In this document: positions 47,301-59,300 of the stretch, piece by piece
How the letters are laid out: each line of letters opens with the position of its first letter
Position numbering within the stretch: the first letter of the stretch is position 1
Notes under the pieces: generated by a model
What the model saw: only the letters and a program-made list of their open reading frames with translations
Told to the model about the DNA's origin: nothing
The model's database searches: none
Made by a program: the position numbers and the translations under genes
Assembly: GCA_032622095.1 (NCBI GenBank)
Contig: CP136064.1
Location: forward strand, 250,916,484 to 250,980,483
DNA length: 64,000 nt
Direction of reading: 5' to 3'
Origin: Siphonodentalium dalli
Lineage: Eukaryota; Mollusca; Scaphopoda; Gadilida; Siphonodentaliidae

Positions 47301-50300
47301 CTGTTGATTCAAAATTTAAGTGGGCCTTTCAACTAACAAGAGCAGGCATGTTCGCGTGAACTTTTGCATTGCGAAGTTATATTCTGAACAAACAGGCATT
47401 GAGGAAAGCCAAACAGCACGATTTGACAGTCTAACTGCACTGTATCCAGGCCAATAATCTAGTCCACCTGACGTTGGCACTAAATATCTAGAGATATAAA
47501 TATAAGATGTAGAATGCATCAACTCACCGTCCATGAGCAGCCAGTGACCAGTCATTACCCATACGCATACAATAAAGAACGATAAGCAGAAAGCTAAGAT
47601 TTCTGCTGCTGTGTATCGACCACAAAGGCCGAAAGATATTCTGAAATGAAACAAGAACAAATTTAAATAAGTCTCCAAATTTTGTTGTAGTAGGGAACAG
47701 CTGAGAAGGCAACGTGGGTGAAGAAGTCTCCCTATTCTTGCTCATTTCGCCCTAATTTTGCAGCTGGGCGAAGTTTAAGTCGCCCTGAAATTTCCGAGGT
47801 TGACAGAAGAAAATCAGCAAAAATATTCATCCTAATTTACTGCCAACATTGATATGATCTTTAAAAAACACCATAATTCTTATTAACATCTGTATTAACC
47901 AGATTTGGGAGCATATTCACTTCTTAGCGTTGATTGCAGGCAGCTGAGAAAATATCGTAAGGTGTTTACAGTGACGATATTATCACACCTTGCAATGAAT
48001 GAAGATTACAACTCACACACGTTACCATGTGTCAGGTCATCACCCCTTTGTTAAAGTCTTGTAAAGGCTTTGAAAACAAATTCATTTCTGTAACATAATC
48101 TGTACTCAGCTTGATAATTAGATTTTGTTTCGTTTTACTGTAAATTGGCAGCAATTTTTTTTCGTATTCATTAGCATTGTTTATTTTGTTTTGTTATTTT
48201 TCGAATTTCATAAGCGGTTGTAAAAATGCTGTTCATCCAAAATGCTACCATTCTCTATATAAAATGCTACCATTCTCTATATAAAATGCTACCATTCTCT
48301 ATATAAAATGCTACCATTTTCTATATAAAATGCTACCATTCTCTAGCAATGAAGGGTGGGTTAGAAAAATGTATCAACACTTCCGGGTAACTCGCCAAAC
48401 TCCTCAAAACTCTCTCTCTCTATATCACACCGTTCATCTCAGGTGTTTGCGCCATTCTACTCTTCTGCTCAACATCACATGCCATTCAATACAACAGTGT
48501 TTAAACATGCTATTGGAATTAAAATCTCTCTCAGTGCAATACAAGAGGTGTGCACTCGAGTGCTAGCATACCCCCACCGTGGAAAATTTAACCCGCATTA
48601 TCCGTCAACTCAACCAAAAAGATTTTTAACTTTAAAGAAAAATTCGGACTAATAATATCAATATGGTGTCACAAGAAGCTTGTACAGAAAATATTATTGA
48701 AATCGGTTCATATTTGTTAAAGTTATTAAGTCAGACAGAATTTTCTAAGTCAAAATAAGTCGAAAATGAGGTGTAATATTACGAAAAACAGTCTGAGCCA
48801 ATCCCTAGCCACATCATGTAGAGAGGGTATTGTGAGAAGCATGTATACCAAAAATTATTGAAATCGGTTCATATTTGTTAAAGTTATTAAGTCGGACAGA
48901 ATTTTCTAAGTCAAAATAAGTCGAAAAAGAGGCGTAACTTTAAAAAAAAAAGTCGGACCGAACCGCAATAAGCATCATGCGGAGAGACCGTCCTAAGGAG
49001 ATTGCATACAAAAAATTATTGAAATCGGTTCATAGTTGTTCGAGTTATGAGGTCGGACGGACGGACGGACGGACGGACGAACAAATGGGTAGATATGTGG
49101 CTCCGACCTATGTGGCTAGAAATGGTAATGTGGCTTTAGTTTTTATGTGGCTTCTCAAGTAGCCATAAAATTTTATGTGGCTATCAAGTAGTAGATAGTG
49201 ATAAAACTCCAGATTATGGATTCATAACATGTTGGAATTATAGCAGAAGAACGTCCATCTGAAAGCTGTTACGTGGCTAGCCACGCAACGGAAGTTATGC
49301 ACATAAATATCCATTTTACACAAACTTAGCCACATAAGTAGTCATTAGTAAACACAGACAAACGAAAGGAGAAAACGTGACGGACGGACGCAGTCAATCC
49401 AGTATACAATATAGGTATACATATATATATAGAGTATATCATGTCTTGTTCAGTGTCATTCAGATTTATTTCAGCGAATAAAAATCAAATTAAAAATATG
49501 CTTTCACCTACGCCCGTGCAATATAGGGGAGATAAGGTGGGTAAAAAAATGTAACAACACAAGATATATATGCAAACTCTCATTACGTTTGCTGGGCCCA
49601 ACAGGCATGCGACACTCCCTGTGTCTCGCTCTTGCTCTGCACGTGCCACATCCACCTGGTTCCGTGGCATCCTGCTTGCGTTTGCTTGGGTTTATACATG
49701 CACTTACTTTTAAACAACTAACAAAACTAATAAATTTTATCATTACAACACGGGCCCCGTTCTTCATTTCAGAGCACCATATGACTCGTTCTGCAACTAC
49801 AACATCATTAAAGGGACACCTCGGGACTCCACCACCATACCCCATATTAAAGCTTGTGGGCCCTTCCCCACACAACATTCAATTCAACTCAACCTTTGCC
49901 GTGTTCGGATATGACGGTTTTCTATGTACAATATCTCCAATAACAACAATTCGTGGGGTGAAGGAGAAGATCACTCGATCTTTTCGACCATCTACTCTCT
50001 CTACAATTATGTTTGGAGATTATTCATAGTTATTAGAGTGATGATTTGAACATAAAAATTCAATATTTGAACCATTGTTTCATCATTTTATTTAGATATT
50101 ACATATCTCCTATTTTCGTTATATAGGCAACTATTTTACTGTCGATTTCGAAATGCCCTCTTCTCCCTATTGGATGCCCACTTCGCCTTATTTCTGTGAC
50201 AGGGAGAAGTCACTTCTCCCAGGGAGAAGTCACTTCTCCCTTAAAATCAGATCTAGGCAGGTCCCTGTGTTGTAGTCAGGCTAGATATTACATATTAATC

Positions 50301-53300
50301 GTTTGTCGATATTTGACACTGAAGAAACTAGAGATGGGCCTGTCCCAATAGAACTAAGAATAACACCCCCCCCCCCCCCCACCACACAGTGAAATTGGGG
50401 TACACTAAGTATAGCCATAATAACATATTTGTTTTTCTAACAAACAAAAAAGGAATACAAGCTCAGACAAATTTATGCATGTTGCAAAAGTCGAAAAAGG
50501 GGGATAAGTTCTGAATAACTGCAGACGGACCTCATAATCGCAGATGCACAAGTTCCCATGGTACTAAACATATGAACCAAGTTTTTGTTTAAATTGACCA
50601 GAAAATGTAGGAATACAAGCTCCGAAAAAATTGTGCATGTTGCAAAATTTTTTTGTTGTAATAAACTACATGTATCTTTACCAAGGATAAAGGTTTTTTT
50701 TAAGTCAGTGCTACATTATCTTTTTATACTTACTTTTGACCATTAGAGCATGCTCGGAGTATATACTGACACATCGGCAGTAACAGAAATGCAAATGCAA
50801 CTGTGGCAAGAACTGTAAAAGAGAAAATACCGACTCTATGACAAAGTCAATAAGGGGAAAACATTATGTGGACAGAAGTAATTGAACTTAATAACTTTGA
50901 AAAATCTTATGATATAAAAGGCTCACATATGAGTTCAGTGACCTCAAATCACACTGTAGTTATTAATGGCATAAGATGCCTTGATTCAATAAATCCCACA
51001 TACATTGGTAAGTAAAGGTAACCAAGTGTTCGGAGAAGGTTCATGTGAAATAACACAAAATTTTGTAAAACAACTACAAGTATTAACTAGAGGTGTGACT
51101 GTCCCATGGGACTACGGATACCCCCGTGTTTTTAAAATACTAAGATGTTTCACATGTCAGTAAACATTTAGTTAAAATAATAAAATAACAGTTCCCATTG
51201 ATAGTGCACAACCCTAACTCTAATCTTAAACCTATTGACCGAAAAATGTAGGAATAAAAGCTCGAACAAAATTATGCATGTTGCAAAAAAGTTCTAAGTC
51301 GAAAAAGGGGAATAACTCCACAAAAAAAAGTCGGACAGACATCATAATCGCAGGTGCACAGGTTCCCATGGTACTAAATATCTGTGCCAAGTTAAAAACA
51401 AATTGACCTAAAAATGTAAGAATAAAAGCTCGGACAAAATTATACATGTTGTGAAAATTTTCTAAGTCGAAAAAGGGGGAATAACTCCACCAAAAAAGTC
51501 CGACAGACGTCATAATCAATGGTGCACAGGTTCCCATGGTGGTTGATGTCTGTGCCAAGTTTCACGGAAATTGATCAAAAAACGACAAGTACAAGTAAAC
51601 CTAGATGGACTTTGTTCTTATCTTCATTATTAATAACTTTCCAATAATGAGGTTTTGCATGTAAAAAGCATTGTTATGTAAATATTACTATTACATTGGA
51701 TTCAAATCAAAGTTTAATTGGTCCAATAAGATACCAAAGTTTTATCAAAAGCACAGTAATCACCTTTGCCACAGCATTATATTACTGTGGCATCACTTCC
51801 TATTAATTAATATATAGCACCATGTCATGATCTAGAATAGTAACTGATTGCATTCTAAGAATTGTTATTGTTTAATTACTTGCGCCAGTCCATGCTGGAC
51901 GCAAGTAATGTTTTCGGTTCGGATCTTTGTCTGGCTGTCCTTCCGCGAACATGTTACGTCATACCGGAAGTACATACTGTAAATAATGGACACGCAAAAT
52001 ATGAAATGGTTGCATCAATTGTAATTTAAATCCACATATATACTTAATTTGCATCGTCATCTGGTTTTATTTTGGTAATAAATCGTTCATAAATTAACAA
52101 TATTGAATGATTTCTTTCTGGAAACCGATCAAGACGCCATGACGTCACGATGCACATCAGGACGTCACGAGCTACATGGGCGCGCAAAACACCATACATG
52201 ATTGCGTCAATGTCCAGACAGCTGAGACTCGTATTACACGGACTGGCTAAACCATTCCATCTGCCAACAACTTCGTGTTGTTTTATTATAAATATATATA
52301 TACTGCATGAAACCAAAAGTGGGCAATAGTACTGCCCATTAGAAGCCTATTTTATGTAACTTGAAACTCGAGGAAATGAGTTGAGATCAAGTCTAAAAGA
52401 TGCGTACGGAATCGTTTTTTTTTACGCAGAGACAGTGAGGTGCGAACATATTTCTAGAAAGTTAAAAACATTTTCGAAAGATCCTGGTGCATATAAATCA
52501 TGTCCGGCCAAACAGTCGAGCGCGTGGTTCAATTGAAAAACAATTGCACTGAAAAATGTGAATGTGGAAACATAGATTATTAAAATGCCTTATTAATTAA
52601 CTGGGAAAACAAGCTTTCTCATAGACATTCTGATTATAAGTTCCTGAAGACTGTAGATCAGTCGCTAATGGAATGTTCTCATTGACACACTATTAATCAA
52701 AGGCTAGCCAATGGCCGCGTGTCTTTTATTTAAGGCCGTGGCTAAAGAGCGATATACCGATATTTAGTACCAAACGCTAAAGAGCGGTATACCGCTCTTT
52801 AGCTATATATGGACCTGACACGCTAAAGATCGATATCCCGCTCTTTAGCGTTTGGGGCTAAAGAGCGGTATACCGCTCTTTAGTACCAAATGCTAAATAC
52901 CGCTCTTCAGCATTGGCGCTAAAGAACGGTATACTGCTATTTAGTGACAAACGCCTAAGAACGGTGTACCTGTCATACACTCAAGAGTGGTGTACACTGG
53001 CGGTCTAAACCGCAATTTAGCTATACATGGTCCTGGCGCGATAAAGAACGGTCTTTCATTATCACCCGTACTGTACTATCTTTAGTGTCCGGCTACAAAG
53101 AGCGGTATACCGCTCTTTAGCCCTCATCGCTAAAGAGCGGTATACCGTTCTGTGTCCCTCAGTGCTAAAGAGGGGTATACCGCTCTTTATAGCCACTCCG
53201 TTTATTTAATTGTGTCGGTATTTGTAATTTACTTTGATGGTTTTTGCCACTGAAGTGCAATGGCATACACACTTGATGTCATTCTAGTCAAAATAGTAAT

Positions 53301-56300
53301 TTAACCCAATTGGTATATATATAATATGGCATCATTGGCAACCAATCGTGTTCACGGCCTTTATATGAACGATGTCTATATTGTTCTATAAATATGTCAA
53401 ACAACTCGTACGTATTACTAAGACTAGCATTAGTTTAATAGATCAACTTGAGATAACAGAGATATTCTGTCCGTACACACAACTATTTCAGCGATGGATG
53501 AATGAGATTTGATATCTAGAATTTTGTTATCGATCTCTCTCAAACGAGGGGCCAGCACCCGTGGTTCAAACGGTTGTTGGTAAGACACCGCAACACATGC
53601 CAAATGTGTGATGGGCGCAAGTATAGGCAGCTCCAGTGAGTGCATTCAAGTTACAGATATTGTTTACCCACAACTGTGCTGAAAATCTCAATTCTAAATG
53701 TATGTTTACATTGAAAAAAATGAATTGACTATAACTCAGTTGCATGGGGTGATATTATGCTGAAGAATCTCTTTACCCCTTTCAGTGCCAGGTCCGATTT
53801 TTGTATCAACCCATATACCCTGTGCCAATGCATTCTCTTATATATGCGAGTCGACCATAGGTCGCCTCGCATATATAAGAGAATGCATTGGCTAAACAAT
53901 TTTTCATCATTTGTTATTATTTTTTACAATTTTTTACAATTTTAATAATTTTGTCTTATATTCTTTAACAGACTTATTTTGTAGGTTCAGTGCCAGGGAA
54001 TCTTACGTTTTTCATGGGCATCAAAATTATTACTATGAATACTTGGTGATAGTTTTGAGTTATAACATGCCCCTAAGGTTTTATCCAGTTTGTTTTTAAA
54101 TTCGCTATAGCATGCTTAAGCATACCCAAAAAAAAAATTCAACCCAAAAAAATCTATAAACAAAAACAAAATTTTTAACTGAAAGGGTTAAAGTCCTGTT
54201 AGCTAGTGTCTGATATCGGCTGAGCTGAGGCAAATGTCTAGGCAAAAAGAAATTTCATCTATTTTATTTTGGCTGAGGCAAATCTCAGAACCAATGTTTT
54301 GTGCATAAATGAAACAAATTCCTGCAGAAATCGTCATCATGTTGCGCTGTGGAAGTCTGCAGACAGCAAAAATTGATTGTTGAAAGCCCAAGGACTACTG
54401 AGATAACAACAGCCAAATGAAAATATTTTTTGCCAAATTCTTTTAGAATTTGCCAAATGCTATCTATCCCTGATAGTACCATTTTCTGCAACATTAACTC
54501 TTATGTTTCAACAGTAGAGGTTTGAATGACTTTTGATATCAATAGGAAGCAGTTAGTTAATAATTATACTGCATCTCCATTGTGGTTTATTGTACAACAA
54601 TAAACCAATCAACGTCTCACTGAACAATAAAATGATAGCAGGGTTGTTTCATCACAAGGGCACACCACAAGAGGATTAGCTATGTAAACACCACCACACT
54701 AAATAGGCCTACGGGTAATCCCTTCACCCATCAATACTGATAGCTATCAGATTAACTGCATCTTAATAGAGGTGTTAACTTTTCCAAAACCATACAAAAC
54801 ACCACTAATATAATTATATTGTAAGTGTTTCCTGAAATGAATAGTTTTGATTGACCAATATTTGTCAACAGTCTTGAGGAATTAAAAAGTGACTTGCCAA
54901 ATGAATTTTTTTTTGTCAAATGTGAATTATTTTTGCCATTGGCAAATTTGGCAAGTGGCAGCGCTAACACTGGATTAACAATGATAATCAGCAAATTTAT
55001 TAAAGCCAGACCCAATCAAGGTCTGTCAAGGATGATAAGAGGCCAAGTTCTAATTGTGAACTGAAATTATAGTTTAATATGTAGAGCATGCAACTACATG
55101 TATGTGGATCCTAGACTTTTTAGCTGAGGAAATATTTCTGGCCTGATCACAGGTAATTTTTTGCTTATTAACCCTTTCAGTGCCAGGGGCCGATCTCGTC
55201 GGCCCTAATTTACGGTCTGTAAAATCGGCTCTAAAATTTTTTTTTTTTTGGGTATGCTTAAGCATGCTATAGCGAATTTAAAAACAAACTTGTTAAAACC
55301 TTAGGGGCATGTTATAACTCAAAACTATCACCAAGTATTCATATATCTCCTTGCTTCTCACGACAACAACATTATACTATAATTATGATAGCTTGATTCC
55401 TTCCCGTCTGACCCCCCTCTACACTTAATGAAGAGCGGGCGCGTAACAAAAGGGGAGCAAACTTAATAAAAGCCCTTGGGCTTGTTGTTTAATCCCCTTT
55501 CCAATCATCCCATTATATATATATTATTCTGTCTTTAAAATAATGTAAAATATTTGTCAAATGTTTAAATATGTTATTATTGATTGGAATAAAATATGTT
55601 TACATCAAGTATTCATAGTAATAATTTTGATGCCCATGAAAAACGTAAGATTCCCTGGCACTAAACCTACAAAATAAGTCTGGCACTAAAAGAGAGTAGA
55701 ATATAAGAAAAAATTATTAAAATTGTAAAAAATAATAACAAATGATGATTTTTTTTTAGGCCAATGCATTCTCTTATATATGCGAGGCGACCTATGGTCG
55801 ACTCGCATATATAAGAGAATGCATTGGCACAGGGTATATGGGTTGATACAAAAATCGGACTTGGCACTGAAGGGGTTAACAGGGCTGACTTTATTCTGTT
55901 CCTGCTAATAGGTCTAGAGACAAGTGTTAGCCATCTCCAATATAAACTGATTCTTTATGTAATATTATATTGCAGATGGTAAATACTTAAATAACACTTT
56001 GATTTTAATATAATAAAAATGTCCACTAACTGTGTTTTAGTTGTCCACTATCACGGGTCCACAAGGTTTTGTTTCGATTCGAAACCCAGATGATTCGGTT
56101 CCCCTGTTAGACCGAAAATCTAAGGTTCGCAGTGCCCTATACTAACCCGCATAGCAGGCTAGCATCACTAAATTCACCCTCTTGGGACCTAATTCTGCTT
56201 AGGTAGCAATACACGATTTCCAGCAATTTTGCCAACCTGGGAGGGGGTACTGTACTTCAAATCAATGCTAAGCCATTATCATTGGCATATATCCAATCAA

Positions 56301-59300
56301 GCATGTTTTAATTTCGACAGAAATTTTAGGTGTAATCATTTAAATGTACTTTTGGTTCTTCGTACAATATGTCATTGAGTTATGCCCCTTGGTTTGCACA
56401 CACAAAATTTTACCCATTTTTTCACTCAAATTGGCCATTTTCTACCCAAAAACAGACCATGATAGAGCGAATGTCAGTAAATAAGATTCTTCCACCTGAT
56501 AGAGCTATGATAGAGCTGAGAAATATTTGAAATAGAAAAAAAGTTATCGTAACAATTTGAAAAAAAAGTCTTGCGAGCCCAGATGACAGAATTCAGGGGA
56601 GAGAAATCGGGCTATTTTCCTGTAACCAATAACACAGAGTTGGCCTTCACTGAATTACGAAAACCCTGTTGCGTATCCAAATTTTTCACTTTTTTGAGAA
56701 CTTTCCCAGTTTTGTAAAATAAATAAACCTTCAAACCAGTAACGACACAGTTAACACAGACTACACTGGCCGTTATGCCCCCCAGATACTTATATTTCTA
56801 TTTTTCAGACCCCCTACAACCTGTGAAATCGTGTACTGCTACCTTAGGCCTATGTGCTGGGAAGTATCTATAGTGTCAAATTAACATTGTTTAAGTAACA
56901 TTTTCCATTCTGTTCAGTTTCTATATCCCCTAATTTGCAGAAGATAAAATGCACATTCGAGGTAACAATTGAGAGGACATCAACTTCAACAGGGGATCTT
57001 CAATCTGATCCTAGGTCTCCCATAACCAGCATTTGAGGCCTAAGCAGATTGAGGCTCCCAGAGGGTGAAGTTGGTTAAGCTAGCCCGCTGTGCGAGATAG
57101 CTTCATTAAATTCACCCTCTAGGGACCTCATTCTTCAAATGTCAGACACACTATTTCAAGGCTTGGGCTGTAGGATGTGGGGACAATAGCGTTATTGTTA
57201 TCTCCGGCAAAATCGTGAGCTACATGAAGATTTAAAACGATGTGAAACATTCAGGTAGGGTGATCACATAGAAATGGAGAATAATCTTTTTCAAAGTAGT
57301 TATTTTTACAAATATTATATCCAAATTTATAACACCCATCATCTTTCTTATATATTAATTAAATGTAGTTACTCTCGATCGCGAAATCATTTTTGTTAGT
57401 TTATCGCTGATAGTTGTATCCCGAATCTAGAAGTAAATAATTACAATTGAGCATAGTTCGGACGACGTTTTCTATTGAGTGGTATGGTCGATTTGTTTGA
57501 GATTTTCGGCAAAGTTAGTAGAATGCTACATTCTTCCAGTTGGTATAGCGCCTGAATAAAATACATTGTAACTTATCAGCTTCACACACCCAAACAAGTC
57601 CATTATATGTCTTTTAAACCTGGATGTCACTTTTTGAAAATCTGCGTGCACCTCCGATGTTGCCGGAGATAACTTAGTTGGTAAAATGTTATTAGTACTG
57701 ACCTGAGGTAAAGATGGCAAATATCACCTGAAGTGAATCAAAGAATAGGAACATGACGAGCAGCGAGATGGAGGCTCCGATCGGCAGAAACAATGCCTGA
57801 CATGTATTGATAGTCTGTGTGGCTACAATGGAGAAGGAAATCATTTTTGTAAAAACAATCCATACAAATATAGTTCATGTGATATCAAGGTATTCAGGGA
57901 CCAGCCGAGAAGTTTCAAATTGGGAGAAGTCACGGCTCATTTGCTTAATAGGGAGAAGTGGGCAACATATGGAAAAGTCATCATGGCTAAATGTCAGTTT
58001 ACACCCAGTTCTGGTTAAACCCGACTTGAATAGCCATGGTACACAATACTAGGTTTCGAGAAAATCATGCTGTGTTCTATTACCAAATAGCTCTGTGTCA
58101 CTATAAATAACTTCTCATGCGCCCATGCAGTATAATGCCACAGCACACACACATAGCTTTACCAATGATAGTATCACCTGTATAATTATAATTGGATGCT
58201 TCAAACTGGCCCTATTTATTGTTACGTGACAAATCTGCGACTGTAGACATTCCAACACTCGCCCAAATGGCTACATCGCTTTGCTGATACCATGTTGTGA
58301 TTGTTTGAGACTGACGTAATGCTTGTTTGTGGTAATAGGGATCCTCCAAATACTCAGTACTGCGTGATAGCTGTTGAGTGTGTTTTAATCAGAACTGGTT
58401 TACACCCAAACGCCATGTATCTACCGTATGATCCAGTAATTATTATGCAGGCTAGCATCATCAAATGCACCCTCTGGGGACCACATTCTGCTCAGGGACC
58501 AGCCTGGACCAGATTTTCAGGGCGAAATGACTTCGCCCTACTATAAAAATAAGGCGAAGTGGCCGTTCTATAGGGCGAAGTGAGTCTACAAAATTTAAAT
58601 TGATCAGTACTACGACAGGAGTCGCTATAGAACGAAAATAGGAGAGATGAAATATGTCAATTAAACTTATGAAACAATGGTTGAAATATGGAGTCATTAT
58701 GTTCACTTCATGACCCTAATAACTATTAATAATACCCAAACATAATTGTGAGAGGATAGCAGCATTTTATATCGTAATTGTGAGAGAATGACAGGATTTT
58801 ATTTCATATTTTTCGGGTTGTTAAAAATGCCAACAATATTTATCAAACAGAAACGAAACGAAATCATGAACACTTTTACTGCGCTCTGTTAGTAATCCCG
58901 TTCGAAATTTTAATATGCTTCACAAATGAATTTGTTTTAAAATTTCTTTAACCAAACTCCATAGAGGGAGTGATGAATTGACACATTGTGAGAGGTGTGA
59001 GTTGTAATCTTCTTGTAAGGTGTGGTAATCACGGTAATCTAAAAATAACAACAACCAGATTAACACTTGGGACCCGACGATGTTTTCACAGCTGCCAGTA
59101 ATCAGACTCCGTTGTCAACATGCTTCCAGATTGGAGCATTACAGGTGTTAATTGTTTTATAACACCATGATACACCCTGATAGTGGAGTATTGTGTGCAA
59201 TCACAGTTGACAGTTGTAAATTATCATAAATTATTTGGGGCATTTTGCCGAATTTCGTCAGTCAACTTTGGAATTTTTAGGGCGACTTGAACTTCGCCCG

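Larger units (their letters stand above)
47691..50267. mobile_element. nonautonomous hAT-type element W1, 2.6 kb
   Basis: Flanked by a perfect 8-bp duplication TGTTGTAG (47683-47690 and 50268-50275). Ends (T)AGGGAACAGCTGAG and GCAGGTCCCTG resemble hAT termini (CAGGG...CCCTG). Inner arms pair with the 880-bp copy W2 in inverted orientation. It contains a 22-bp minisatellite, ~165 bp tandem units and a 146-residue ORF (49589-50029) of no known family. No transposase seen. Confidence 0.8.
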
